The notes under the pieces: generated by a model
The model's input: only the letters and a program-made list of their open reading frames with translations
Databases searched by the model: none
Told to the model about the DNA's origin: nothing
Shown: piece by piece, positions 27,174 to 36,153 of the stretch
Numbering within the stretch: position 1 is the stretch's first letter
How the letters are laid out: every line of letters begins with the position of its first letter
DNA from: Vitreoscilla sp.
Lineage (GTDB): Bacteria > Pseudomonadota > Gammaproteobacteria > Burkholderiales > Neisseriaceae
Reading direction: 5' to 3'
DNA: 64,000 nt
NCBI GenBank assembly: GCA_030150505.1
Contig: JASLFS010000017.1
Coordinates: forward strand, 11,192 to 75,191
Position numbers and translations under genes: made by a program

Positions 27174-27773
27174 TTAATCATCCCTTGCTTCGCATACTTG
27201 AATATTTCGGTTTTCAGTTGGCTCAAAGCTGGTAAACAATAAACGAATATCAACGTTTTGATTACTTAATTTCAACTCTCTTGGAGCCATACCATCTGCC
27301 GCCATTTGTCGACGGATAATCCAACCACCCTGCTCCAAAGCACCATCAGGCAAAATACGATGCGGCAAATCAGATACCCACTTACCCATTGCCCAATGAT
27401 CAATATAGGTTAATGGCAATGGAAAACCCACCAATTGCATACTCAGCTCTTCAGCGCTAGAAGCTTGATATTTTTCGCCATTTGCATTGATGGCAATCAC
27501 GCCAATATTATCTTGGCAAATCTCACCCACAGTATTTCCCAACGGCGTATTAACGGCAATGCTTTGCACTTGCCCTTGATTGGTCCAGTCAAAATTAGCA
27601 TATGAGCCTTTGTCTTTTATTTTAACAGCCAAGCGCCCTTCGCCATCAAAATACTGTAAGGCACTACCATTACTTTCTTGCCAATCATGGCCAGACATCC
27701 AGGTAGTTGTTGTACATGCAGATAAAAAACTGAGCATCACAATGGATGCCCAATTAAATGTTTTCTTTAACAT
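27174..27773 (-). CDS. lolB: Outer-membrane lipoprotein receptor LolB
   Basis: Final acceptor of the Lol pathway, inserting lipoproteins in the outer membrane. 199 residues. The signal peptide ends in lipobox LSAC with Cys20. The body keeps the LolB pattern: GEGRLAVKIKDKGSYANFDWTN-like N-terminal strand, VNTPLGNTVGEI, and VGFPLPLTYIDHWAMGKW with the hydrophobic exposed loop region. Between a TPR gene and ispE, a neighbourhood shared with Neisseria and in part with E. coli (lolB-ispE-prs). Confidence 0.93.
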   Translation of the reverse strand: MLKKTFNWASIVMLSFLSACTTTTWMSGHDWQESNGSALQYFDGEGRLAVKIKDKGSYANFDWTNQGQVQSIAVNTPLGNTVGEICQDNIGVIAINANGEKYQASSAEELSMQLVGFPLPLTYIDHWAMGKWVSDLPHRILPDGALEQGGWIIRRQMAADGMAPRELKLSNQNVDIRLLFTSFEPTENRNIQVCEARDD

Positions 27774-27789
27774 TATTGTCCTTCAAGCA

Positions 27790-29727
27790 TTACTGCGCAT
27801 TTTCTATCGCAGGTATTGTAACCTGCACACCAAAACGTTTCATGGTTTTTAGCAACAAGCTATCTTGCTTCTGTTTGGCTTGAAAAACGGATTTTTCATT
27901 ATCGGACAATCCTTCTTGCCACACAGCTTTAGCTTCATCAATCTTGCCTAGCTGCCATAAAACCTCACCAAGATGTGCAGCAATATCAGCATTTGGCGTC
28001 ATCATTTCATATGCTTGCTGCAAATACTCCAAAGCCTTCTCTAAATCGCCCTGCTTGTAATAAGCCCAACCCAGACTATCTAAAACATGTGGTGTATCAG
28101 GCAATAACAAGTATGCTTTTTGAATCAACTGCATACCTTCTTTTAATCCGCCAGATACGTCTAATAATGTATAACCAAGAGCATTCATACCTTCTGGATC
28201 ATTAGGCATTAATTTACGGTAATGGCGCAAATCAGCTACTGCAGATTCATTTAGCTCCAATACATCTGATTTATAAATTGCACGCTGATAATAAGCCATG
28301 GCAATTTCTTCAACGGTGGCTTCTGAATCTTTATTTAATGTTGCGATAATTTCATCTAAATAAGACAAGCCTCGCTTTGGATTATTTTCCGCCATTGACG
28401 ACATCAAATTTAACTGTAAATAATCTTTTTTCGTAAAGATTTTGCCACTATTGAAATCCAATTTTTTTGCTTGCTGCAAATACACATTGGCCTTCGCCCA
28501 ATCGCCTTTATCAGCAAAACCAGAAGCCAACAATAATGCTTTATCAAATTGCATATGTGATGCAGTCACTCTTTCTGCCCACAAAATAGCTTTATCTGTA
28601 TTTTTATGTCGGAATGAAATAACTGACATCATAATAGCTGATCGATTTTTCTGATCTTGCCCACCTAATGCATAAGCTCGCTCATAAAAGCCTTCTACAA
28701 TTTCCAGAGGTTCTTGCCTTTGCTGAGCCAAGTAACCAGCTTGGATAAGCAAATCCGCATTGGGATTCATCGCCAGCTGTTTTTGCAACAATTCAGAAGC
28801 TTTATCAAGATTACCCACATGAACAAATGTTTCGATTTCTAGCATTTGCCACATATTAGATAAACTAGAACTGGGTGTTTTCTTAAAGAAATCCACCAAC
28901 AATTGTGGCTGTTTTTGTGCAATTAGTGTTAAAACCAATTGCGTAGCAGGTCGAACATCACTGTCTATCTTTGCTAAACGCTGTAAAGCTTTAATGCTAT
29001 TCTTTTGATTACCATCTAATGCCGAATACAAAATATCAGCAATAGCAGCTTCAGAAATATCAGCATGTTGCTGCGCTGCTTGATGAATAACTTTAACGCC
29101 CTTTTTCGCCACAGATGGGTTTTCAAGGCTTAGCTGAGCCATTTGCAAGAACATGCGACGAACTTGCATTTCATTTGCATTTTTTAATAACTCATTAAAT
29201 GGCTCATAAGCATTTTCAATATTGCCTAAACGTAAATCACGCTCCCAAATCATTTGCTTATGTGAAGTTGAGACATTGTCTGGATCCATTTGCCCCCAAA
29301 CATATAGCGCACGATTCGCCAAATCAAAAGCATTATTCTCTAATGCAATATCGACTGCTCGCTCCGCAACTTCTGGCGCACGGCTGCGATCCAATAAAAT
29401 TTGATATGATAATAATGAAGGCAAAACATCACCATTAACATAAGCCATCTCACTCATTAACAAACCAAACACATTATCTGCACGCTGAGAAACAGCATGT
29501 AAGCGCTCGGCCTCACTATGATCTATCTGACTAACTTGCACTTGAATACTTGGATCATCATTCAAAATCGGTTTTTGCAAACTGACTTCTGGCTGCTGAT
29601 CAATTGTTGCACCTTTAGTATCGATTTCTTGTTGTTCTTGCCCATTAGCAAAAGCAGCATTTGCCATGCTAAAAAAAGCCATTACAATTAATGAGTGTGT
29701 CAATAAACGTTTGAATGGAAGCATCAT
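27790..29727 (-). CDS. Tetratricopeptide-repeat protein, exported
   Basis: 645 residues. An N-terminal signal peptide (FKRLLTHSLIVMAFFSMANAAFA) is followed by an acidic/Gln-rich stretch and then many TPR-like helical pairs. The clearest are the C-terminal ones near VLDSLGWAYYKQGDLEKALEYLQ and AAHLGEVLWQLGKIDEAKAVW (~560-615). Probably periplasmic or outer-membrane-associated scaffold. It is the first gene of the TPR-lolB-ispE unit, which suggests a link with envelope biogenesis; the partner is unknown. Two ATGs in tandem could start it. Confidence 0.85.
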   Translation of the reverse strand: MMLPFKRLLTHSLIVMAFFSMANAAFANGQEQQEIDTKGATIDQQPEVSLQKPILNDDPSIQVQVSQIDHSEAERLHAVSQRADNVFGLLMSEMAYVNGDVLPSLLSYQILLDRSRAPEVAERAVDIALENNAFDLANRALYVWGQMDPDNVSTSHKQMIWERDLRLGNIENAYEPFNELLKNANEMQVRRMFLQMAQLSLENPSVAKKGVKVIHQAAQQHADISEAAIADILYSALDGNQKNSIKALQRLAKIDSDVRPATQLVLTLIAQKQPQLLVDFFKKTPSSSLSNMWQMLEIETFVHVGNLDKASELLQKQLAMNPNADLLIQAGYLAQQRQEPLEIVEGFYERAYALGGQDQKNRSAIMMSVISFRHKNTDKAILWAERVTASHMQFDKALLLASGFADKGDWAKANVYLQQAKKLDFNSGKIFTKKDYLQLNLMSSMAENNPKRGLSYLDEIIATLNKDSEATVEEIAMAYYQRAIYKSDVLELNESAVADLRHYRKLMPNDPEGMNALGYTLLDVSGGLKEGMQLIQKAYLLLPDTPHVLDSLGWAYYKQGDLEKALEYLQQAYEMMTPNADIAAHLGEVLWQLGKIDEAKAVWQEGLSDNEKSVFQAKQKQDSLLLKTMKRFGVQVTIPAIENAQ

Positions 29728-29897
29728 TAAAGCATTCTGTTACAAGTTAAGAATATTTCACTTTAACACAACCTTTTGTATTTTTGGGTAAGCACGCATC
29801 TTTAACCAATAATCTTTTCATGTAGGCGGATATTCATAAATCCAGTAAACTAAGAACCCACATAAAACATGTCAATTTAATTTTTTAATAAGCCACT

Positions 29898-30719
29898 ATG
29901 CCTGAACTACCAGAAGTCGAAACCACCAAAAACGGTATCTCACCTCACATTATTCACAAAACTGTCCATGAAGTTATTGTGCGTCAACCAAAACTTCGCT
30001 GGATGATTCCTGCCGACTTGGCCGAAAAATTATGCAATGAAACAGTTTTATCTGTAGAGCGCAGAGCAAAATATTTATTAATTCAATTTGCCACAGGCAC
30101 TTTGATTATTCACTTAGGCATGTCTGGCAGCTTAAGAATACATTTACCAACGGATATCAGTGACAGCAAAAAACATGATCACGTCGAATGGAAATTCAAT
30201 GATGGTACTATCATGCGCTATCATGACCCACGGCGCTTTGGGGCTGTTTTATGGTATGAAGGCGCAATGGATTTTCATCCATTATTAGAAAAACTGGGGC
30301 CAGAGCCATTATCAGAAGATTTTAATGCTGAATATCTGTATTCAAAGCTACAAAAACAAAAAAGAATGATTAAAGTGGCTTTAATGGATAATCATATGGT
30401 TGTTGGTGTTGGCAATATTTATGCCAATGAAGCCTTATTCATGAGCAGCATTTTACCAACACGCACTTGCCAAAATATTAACATGGCTGAGTGTGAATTA
30501 TTGGTTAATAATATTAAAACTGTTTTACAGGCAGCCATTAAAGCAGGTGGTAGTACATTGAGAGATTTTGTGAATAGCGATGGCACCAGCGGCTATTTTC
30601 AACAGCAATATTATGTTTATGGCAAAAACGGACAATCTTGCCAAATATGCAATGACCTTATTAGTAACCAAAAAATAGCTCAGCGCAGTAGTTTTTATTG
30701 CCCAACATGCCAGCATTAA
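29898..30719 (+). CDS. mutM: Formamidopyrimidine-DNA glycosylase
   Basis: Bifunctional glycosylase/AP lyase that excises 8-oxoguanine and ring-opened purines. 273 residues. It begins [14 protein letters not shown] with the catalytic Pro2 and Glu3. Lys in RRAKYLLI is the conserved Lys57-like residue. [14 protein letters not shown] is the H2TH region. The C-terminal zinc finger is CQICNDLI...CPTCQ. Complements MutY at 15.4 kb. Followed 29 bp later by plsC. Confidence 0.96.
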   Translation: MPELPEVETTKNGISPHIIHKTVHEVIVRQPKLRWMIPADLAEKLCNETVLSVERRAKYLLIQFATGTLIIHLGMSGSLRIHLPTDISDSKKHDHVEWKFNDGTIMRYHDPRRFGAVLWYEGAMDFHPLLEKLGPEPLSEDFNAEYLYSKLQKQKRMIKVALMDNHMVVGVGNIYANEALFMSSILPTRTCQNINMAECELLVNNIKTVLQAAIKAGGSTLRDFVNSDGTSGYFQQQYYVYGKNGQSCQICNDLISNQKIAQRSSFYCPTCQH

Positions 30720-30748
30720 TCACACTCATCAAAAAATAAAATACTGAT

Positions 30749-31537
30749 ATGGACAACATGACAGAAAAAACAAACACACTGGAATCTAAAACTGTTAACT
30801 ATTGGGTGCGCTTTAAACGATTATGCCAATTATTTTGGTGGGTCGTTACACAACTGCGTGTGTTTGGTAAAAATTTCGAAACTGACCCTAGCCCACATAA
30901 AACGTTTAAAAAGCAAGAAGCTGCATTGTCTTTTCTCAAAATTTTAGATGCCAAAGTCAACATTCAAGGGCGAGAAAATTTTGTTTTCTCTAAAAATTTG
31001 GTCGTTGCCAATCATGCATCATGGCTGGATATTTTCGCTCTATTGAGTATTTATCCCATGAGTTTTATTGCTAAACGAGAAATTAAAAAATGGCCATTTT
31101 TAGGTAGAATCATTACCAATGCTGGCACCGTGTACATTAACCGCAATAATAAAAAAGAATCCATCAAAATCAGCCAATCTATTAGCGAAGAACTCGACAA
31201 AGATCAAATCGTTGCTTTCTTCCCTGAGGCTAAAATTGTAGATGGCAAAACATTACAACCTTTTAAAGCTGCATTGTTTCAGGCAGCCTTAGAAAGTGAT
31301 AGCACCACTCAACCTATCTGTATTAATTATTTTAATAACAATGGTGAGCCAAGCAATGTGCCAATTTATGATGACTCGGTGAATTTATTTCAATCCTTAT
31401 GGCACGTAGTTAGCGCTAACAAATTGAATATTCAAGTTGTTATTACGCCAGGGTTACAAGTAAACAAGGATACCACTCGCTTTGAGCTAGCGGAGCAATC
31501 AAAAATTGCTATTGCTAATCATTTTAACGAAAGATAA
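30749..31537 (+). CDS. plsC: 1-Acyl-sn-glycerol-3-phosphate acyltransferase family protein
   Basis: 262 residues. Acyltransferase motif I NHASWLD has His89 and Asp94 (H-x4-D). IAKREIKKWPFLG is motif II, and FFPEAKIVDGKTLQPFK (~157-173) stands where FPEGTRS is usual, so the glycerophosphate-binding motif III is altered but keeps FPE...PFK. One hydrophobic N-terminal segment (~26-40) suggests membrane association. Lysophosphatidic acid as substrate is by family; a lysophospholipid or ornithine-lipid acyltransferase is possible. The start could also be the ATG nine bases downstream. An exact uptake sequence lies in frame at 31277-31289. Confidence 0.82.
   Translation: MDNMTEKTNTLESKTVNYWVRFKRLCQLFWWVVTQLRVFGKNFETDPSPHKTFKKQEAALSFLKILDAKVNIQGRENFVFSKNLVVANHASWLDIFALLSIYPMSFIAKREIKKWPFLGRIITNAGTVYINRNNKKESIKISQSISEELDKDQIVAFFPEAKIVDGKTLQPFKAALFQAALESDSTTQPICINYFNNNGEPSNVPIYDDSVNLFQSLWHVVSANKLNIQVVITPGLQVNKDTTRFELAEQSKIAIANHFNER
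31277..31289 (-). repeat. Exact DNA uptake sequence inside plsC
   Basis: TTTCAGGCAGCCT, reverse complement of AGGCTGCCTGAAA, encoded within the FQAAL region of PlsC. Confidence 0.85.
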
Positions 31538-31558
31538 TAGCTATCAGCATTTATATTT

Positions 31559-31590
31559 CGATAGATTTTATAAATAGATAAAATCTATCG
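31559..31590. promoter_or_regulatory. 12-bp inverted repeat upstream of the Prx-Grx gene
   Basis: CGATAGATTTTA (31559-31570) and TAAAATCTATCG (31579-31590) around an 8-base spacer. It contains ATAG-N7-CTAT (31574-31588), the half pattern of OxyR sites, but the full four-element OxyR site is not present. There is no T run after it, so a terminator for plsC is less likely than an operator or mRNA hairpin. Confidence 0.45.
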
Positions 31591-31677
31591 TCAACATATA
31601 AACAACTAACTAGATTAATTAAAGATTTATGCAATAATAAACCCATCAAATTTAACAACGAAGCAACAAGGAGTTTA

Positions 31678-32412
31678 ATGATGTTACAAAACAAAGAAGG
31701 TCAATTCGTTCCTAGCTGTTCATTTCCAGTACGTGAAGGCGATGCATGGAAAACATTAACAACTGACGACTTGTTCAAAGGTAAAACCGTTGTTGTATTT
31801 TCTTTACCAGGTGCTTTCACACCTACTTGTTCTTCAAGCCATTTACCTCGTTATAACGAATTGGCTAAAGAATTTAAAAAACAAGGTGTTGATGACATCT
31901 TATGTGTATCAGTGAACGATACTTTTGTCATGAATTCTTGGAAAGAATCTCAAGAAGCTGAAAACATTACCTTTATTCCTGATGGTAACACCAGCTTCAC
32001 TGACGGCATGGGCATGCTAGTGGACAAAGAAAACCTAGGTTTTGGTAAACGTTCATGGCGCTATTCAATGCTAGTAAAAGATGGCAAAGTGATTAAAATG
32101 TTCATCGAGCCAGAAAAAGACGGCGACCCATTTGAAGTATCAGATGCTGATACCATGATGCGCTTTATCAACCCTGAGTTTAAAGATATGCCATCTGTTG
32201 CAATCTTCACAAAACCAGGTTGCCCTTTCTGTGCGAAAGCAAAAACTTTATTAAAAGATAAAGGTTTTGGCTACGAAGAAATCGTTTTAGGTCATGATGC
32301 TAGCACCGTATCTATTCGTGCTATCACCAATAAAACAACTGTTCCTCAAGTATTCATCGGCGGCGAATACATTGGTGGCAGCGAAGATTTAGAAGCTTAT
32401 TTTAATAAATAA
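31678..32412 (+). CDS. Peroxiredoxin-glutaredoxin fusion (hybrid Prx5)
   Basis: Glutathione-dependent peroxidase with its own reductase domain. 244 residues: a Prx5-type peroxiredoxin (1-165) with peroxidatic Cys51 in PGAFTPTCSSSH, then a glutaredoxin (~168-244) with redox motif CPFC at 182-185 and TVPQVFIGGEYIGGSEDL for glutathione binding. The same fusion occurs in Neisseria and Haemophilus. AAGGAG stands four bases before the first ATG and seven before a second ATG. The pyridine-nucleotide reductase gene follows, as in Neisseria. Confidence 0.95.
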   Translation: MMLQNKEGQFVPSCSFPVREGDAWKTLTTDDLFKGKTVVVFSLPGAFTPTCSSSHLPRYNELAKEFKKQGVDDILCVSVNDTFVMNSWKESQEAENITFIPDGNTSFTDGMGMLVDKENLGFGKRSWRYSMLVKDGKVIKMFIEPEKDGDPFEVSDADTMMRFINPEFKDMPSVAIFTKPGCPFCAKAKTLLKDKGFGYEEIVLGHDASTVSIRAITNKTTVPQVFIGGEYIGGSEDLEAYFNK

Positions 32413-32420
32413 TCTTAATC

Positions 32421-32447
32421 AGGCTGCTCTTACAGGCAGCCTTTTTT
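32421..32447 (+). terminator. Terminator after the Prx-Grx gene
   Basis: Arms AGGCTGC (32421-32427) and GCAGCCT (32436-32442), 8-base loop, T6 tail. The arms resemble degraded uptake sequences. Confidence 0.75.
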
Positions 32448-32532
32448 AAACCCATCAAACAGTAAATATAAGTTTTATACTATTAATAAAGCTTTTATTT
32501 ACCGTTTTAAAACCATTTTGAAGGAATCATAC

Positions 32533-33924
32533 ATGCAAAATATCGAAGCTGACGTAGTCATTATAGGTGGTGGTACAGCTGGCATGGGTGCTTATCGCAA
32601 TGCTAAAAAATATACTGACAGCGTATATTTAATTGAAGATCATCACTTTGGTACCACTTGTGCAAGAGTTGGCTGTATGCCTTCAAAATTACTGATTGCT
32701 GCAGCTGATGCAACATATCATGCTCAACACACAGATTTATTCGGCGTTCACCTAGATGGCAGCATTCGTGTTGACGGCAAAGAAGTCATGCACCGCGTAA
32801 AATCAGAACGCGATAGATTTGTTGGTTTTGTTTTAGAAGATGTTGATGCTTTTGAAAATAAAATCCTAGGTAGAGCCAAGTTTATTGATGAGCACACTGT
32901 TCAAGTTGACGAACATACCATCCTAAAAGCAAAGCGCATTGTCATTGCCACTGGTTCACGCCCTAATGTATTACCAGAATGGGAAGCTTTAGGAGATAAA
33001 TTAATCATCAATGATGATGTTTTTGAATGGGATGATTTACCAAAAAGTGTTGCTGTATTTGGTACAGGTGTCATTGGCTTAGAATTGGGTCAAGCACTTA
33101 GCCGTCTTGGTGTTGAAGTTCACTTTTTTGGTCGCTCAGGTTCACTAGGTGGCATTACTGATCCAGTTGTATTGGAAAAAGCAACCACAATCATGGGTGA
33201 AGAACTCAATCTTTATCTTCATGCCAATACCAAAACTCGCCTAACCGAACAAGGCAAAGTTGAAATTGCTTGCCAACAATGTCATGGCGACAAAGTAATT
33301 GAAGTCGATTATCTATTGGCTGCCACAGGTCGCAGACCAAATGTAGACAATTTAAATCTAGAAATTCTGGATCTTAAAAAAGACTCACGCGGTGTTCCAG
33401 TTGCAGATCGCCATACAATGCAAACCAGCATTCCCCATATTTTCATCGCAGGTGACGCATCTAATCAATTAGCACTATTGCACGATGCATCAGACCAAGG
33501 TCGAATTGCAGGAGAAAATGCAGGAGCATTCCCAACGATTAATGAAGGTTTACGCCGCAGCTTAATCAGCGTGGTTTTCTCTGATCCACAAATTGCTAGT
33601 ATTGGTGCTCGTTATAGCGACTTACTAGCGCAATATGATGGAGAGAATTTTGCCATTGGCGAAGTATCCTTCCACAATCAAGGACGTTCAAGAGTTATGG
33701 GCGTAAACAAAGGCCATATGCGCGTTTATGCAGATAAAACCACTAAACAATTTATTGGTGCTGAAATCTTTGGCCCAGCAGCTGAACATTTAGCCCATTT
33801 ACTAGCTTGGTCACACCAGCAGCAAATGACTATTCCACAAATGCTAGACATGCCTTTCTATCATCCCGTCATTGAAGAAGGTTTACGAACAGCACTTCGT
33901 GATGTTAATGCAAAACTAAATTAA
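32533..33924 (+). CDS. Dihydrolipoamide dehydrogenase-like flavoprotein
   Basis: 463 residues from the ATG at 32533, preceded by AAGGA. FAD motif VVIIGGGTAGMGAYRNA is at ~8-24, the redox pair Cys43/Cys48 in FGTTCARVGCMPSK, a second Rossmann motif VFGTGVIGLELGQAL near 180, and the C-terminal HPVIEEG with the catalytic His-Glu. The usual E3 GGTC is GTTC here, as in the Neisseria gene that also sits beside prx-grx. Because a true E3 is encoded at the window start and this one is near a peroxiredoxin, a role as a disulfide/NAD(P)H reductase in redox defence is possible; this is inference. Confidence 0.85.
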   Translation: MQNIEADVVIIGGGTAGMGAYRNAKKYTDSVYLIEDHHFGTTCARVGCMPSKLLIAAADATYHAQHTDLFGVHLDGSIRVDGKEVMHRVKSERDRFVGFVLEDVDAFENKILGRAKFIDEHTVQVDEHTILKAKRIVIATGSRPNVLPEWEALGDKLIINDDVFEWDDLPKSVAVFGTGVIGLELGQALSRLGVEVHFFGRSGSLGGITDPVVLEKATTIMGEELNLYLHANTKTRLTEQGKVEIACQQCHGDKVIEVDYLLAATGRRPNVDNLNLEILDLKKDSRGVPVADRHTMQTSIPHIFIAGDASNQLALLHDASDQGRIAGENAGAFPTINEGLRRSLISVVFSDPQIASIGARYSDLLAQYDGENFAIGEVSFHNQGRSRVMGVNKGHMRVYADKTTKQFIGAEIFGPAAEHLAHLLAWSHQQQMTIPQMLDMPFYHPVIEEGLRTALRDVNAKLN

Positions 33925-33946
33925 TTTTTTCATTACTTATTCTGCG

Positions 33947-33984
33947 AAATAGCCTTTAGTCTACTTATAGTCTAAAGGCTATTT
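33947..33984 (+). terminator. Terminator after the lpd-like gene
   Basis: Thirteen-bp arms AAATAGCCTTTAG / CTAAAGGCTATTT with a 12-base loop, followed by a short T run. Confidence 0.7.
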
Positions 33985-34039
33985 TATGTGCTATAAAGCA
34001 GTATTATTAAAAACATACTCACAGCATGGGATTAAAAAA

Positions 34040-34870
34040 ATGAAACAATCTCAACCTACTTTGTGGAAAAAAACCTTAATCAGCTTAAGCCTATCAATTG
34101 GCCTAATCAGTGGCTGTACAGCAGTAGCTGATATATTTGGAGCAGATACTGCAACCATTAATGCCCAATCAGCTCAAAGCTACCAACAATTAGTTACCTC
34201 AGCACACTCAAAAGGTGCACTGGATACTTCTTCACGCACATCACAACGCATTCATTCCGTTTTTAATCGCATGGTGCCTTACGCCAACCAAGCCAACACA
34301 ACCGGTGTACAATTTAACTGGCAAGTTAGTGTTTTTCGCACAGATGAAATGAATGCATTCGCTATGCCTGGCGGTAAAATGGCTTTCTACACAGGCATTG
34401 TGGAAAAGTTAAATTTATCTGATGATGAAATTGCAGCCATTATGGGTCATGAAATGACTCACGCTTTGCATGAACACAGCCGAAAAGCCATGGGTCAAAA
34501 AATTATCACAGGTGTTGGCTTAGAAATTGCAGGCGGCGTATTGGCTGGTCGCACCGGAATGGACCCACAATTGGTTCAACAAACTGGTGGCATTTTAGAA
34601 GAATTTGGTTTAACACTACCATTCTCTCGCAGCCAAGAAGCTGATGCAGATAAAGGTGGTTTAATGCTAATGGCTCAAGCTGGCTACAATCCAGAAGCAG
34701 CGGTATCTGTTTGGGAAAAAATGAATAAATTCTCAAACAATGCTGGTAACGATGCATTAAGTAGCATTACTTCTACTCACCCAACCAATAACACTCGCAT
34801 TGCTAACATTCAAAAGAATTTACCAAGCGTGATGCCTGTTTACCAAGCAGCAAAAAACAAAAAACGTTAA
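34040..34870 (+). CDS. M48-family metalloprotease, lipoprotein (BepA/LoiP-like)
   Basis: 276 residues from the ATG at 34040; a longer frame from 33986 would begin in the preceding terminator. The signal peptide ends in lipobox LISGC with Cys26, so it is likely membrane-anchored in the periplasm. The zinc site HEMTH is at 137-141, with the third ligand Glu in SRSQEADADKGG (~205). It resembles LoiP/YggG and the protease half of BepA, which handle outer-membrane protein quality control. There is no C-terminal TPR. Ends at a bidirectional terminator shared with dusA. Confidence 0.9.
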   Translation: MKQSQPTLWKKTLISLSLSIGLISGCTAVADIFGADTATINAQSAQSYQQLVTSAHSKGALDTSSRTSQRIHSVFNRMVPYANQANTTGVQFNWQVSVFRTDEMNAFAMPGGKMAFYTGIVEKLNLSDDEIAAIMGHEMTHALHEHSRKAMGQKIITGVGLEIAGGVLAGRTGMDPQLVQQTGGILEEFGLTLPFSRSQEADADKGGLMLMAQAGYNPEAAVSVWEKMNKFSNNAGNDALSSITSTHPTNNTRIANIQKNLPSVMPVYQAAKNKKR

Positions 34871-34889
34871 TTCACCATTAGCGCACCTA

Positions 34890-34920
34890 AAAAAAGCACC
34901 TCAAGATTGGGTGCTTTTTT
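34890..34920. terminator. Bidirectional terminator between the M48 protease and dusA
   Basis: Arms AAAAAAGCACC / GGTGCTTTTTT with a 9-base loop; A and T runs serve both strands. Confidence 0.85.
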
Positions 34921-34921
34921 A

Positions 34922-35938
34922 TTAACCGTATTTTTTCATTGCTTGCCATGTTTCTAAGATTAACTCAGGGCGATTTTCTTTAATGTAGTTAGCATCAGAT
35001 AATCGCTGACGCCATAAACGAGCACCTTTTAGTCCATGAGTTAAGCCCAAATAATGTCGAGCCATATGTCGCATTGTTGTGCCATGTCCTGAATCAATTT
35101 GTCCTTGAGCATATTGCATCAATTGCTTAACTACCCGCTCCAAATCGACTTCTTGTGCATCATCATGGTAAAAAAGTTTATCCCATTGCGCCATAATCAT
35201 AGGGTTATGATAAGCTTCGCGCCCTACCATCACACCATCAACATGCTGTAAATGTTGTGCAATATCATCATTGGTTTTGACACCGCCATTTAAGATAATC
35301 TCTAAATCAGGAAAATCTTGTTTTAGCTGATAAACAAATTCATATTTTAACGGTGGTATTTCTCTATTTTCTTTTGGTGACAATCCATTTAGCCAAGCAT
35401 TTCTCGCATGAACAATAAAAACTTGGCAATCGGTTTTTTGATTTAACGACCCCACAAAATCACGAACAGTAGCATATTCCGTTTGCTTATCCACACCAAT
35501 GCGATGCTTAACCGTTACATCAATACTCACAGCATCTTGCATGGCTTTTAAACAATCAGCGACTAAATCCACTTCTTGCATTAAACAAGCACCAAACGCC
35601 CCTTTCTGAACCCGAGGGCTAGGACATCCGCAGTTTAAATTAACTTCGTTGTAACCATATTCTTCTGCCAATTGACTGCAAATAGCCAAATCTTTGGGAT
35701 CACTACCACCTAATTGTAATGCAACGGGCTGCTCAGCTTCATTGAATGCCAAGAAACGATTTCTATCACCATGAATTAATGCACCCGTCGTCACCATCTC
35801 ACTATATAGCCAAGCATGCTGAGTAATTTGTCGCGCCATATAACGATAATGTCTATCGGTCCAATCTAACATTGGCGCTACTGAAACGGTACGCTTAGGT
35901 AAGGCTTTAACAGTCATTGTTGTATCAATCATCATCAA
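34922..35938 (-). CDS. dusA: tRNA-dihydrouridine(20/20a) synthase
   Basis: FMN-dependent reduction of U20/U20a in tRNA. 338 residues. VSVAPMLDWTDRHYRYMARQI is the DusA opening. NLNCGCPSPRVQKGAFGACLM (~100-120) contains the catalytic Cys, and the FMN-phosphate site is ILNGGVKT plus VMVGREAYHNP. The C-terminal helical domain contains RHYLGLTHGLKGARLWRQRL. Several Met codons lie at the N-terminus (MMMIDTTM), with no clear ribosome-binding site, so the true start could be up to seven codons later. Confidence 0.94.
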   Translation of the reverse strand: MMMIDTTMTVKALPKRTVSVAPMLDWTDRHYRYMARQITQHAWLYSEMVTTGALIHGDRNRFLAFNEAEQPVALQLGGSDPKDLAICSQLAEEYGYNEVNLNCGCPSPRVQKGAFGACLMQEVDLVADCLKAMQDAVSIDVTVKHRIGVDKQTEYATVRDFVGSLNQKTDCQVFIVHARNAWLNGLSPKENREIPPLKYEFVYQLKQDFPDLEIILNGGVKTNDDIAQHLQHVDGVMVGREAYHNPMIMAQWDKLFYHDDAQEVDLERVVKQLMQYAQGQIDSGHGTTMRHMARHYLGLTHGLKGARLWRQRLSDANYIKENRPELILETWQAMKKYG

Positions 35939-36043
35939 AAAAGTACTAAATTATAAGCTAGCTTACTCATTTAGCGAATCCATAACTCTGATTATTACGC
36001 CACAAAACCAAATGAATGCCCTTGAAAGTACAATGTTTACCTT

Positions 36044-36062
36044 TTTGAATGTATCATTCAAA
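36044..36062. promoter_or_regulatory. Palindrome in the dusA/TRIC divergent region
   Basis: TTTGAATGTATCATTCAAA: 8-bp arms around TAT, in the 215 bp between the divergent dusA and the TRIC-like gene. A candidate operator for either gene; no cognate regulator is identified nearby. Confidence 0.45.
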
Positions 36063-36153
36063 CATCAACAATAAGATAATATATTGAAAATACTGCTATT
36101 TATGAATAAACATCGTACAATAGCGCCCCTATTTGAAAGCAATAATAGAAAAA

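Noticed and set aside
33986..34039. Longer N-terminus for the M48 protease
   Set aside because: It would begin next to the preceding terminator hairpin and put a non-signal stretch before a clear lipoprotein signal peptide.
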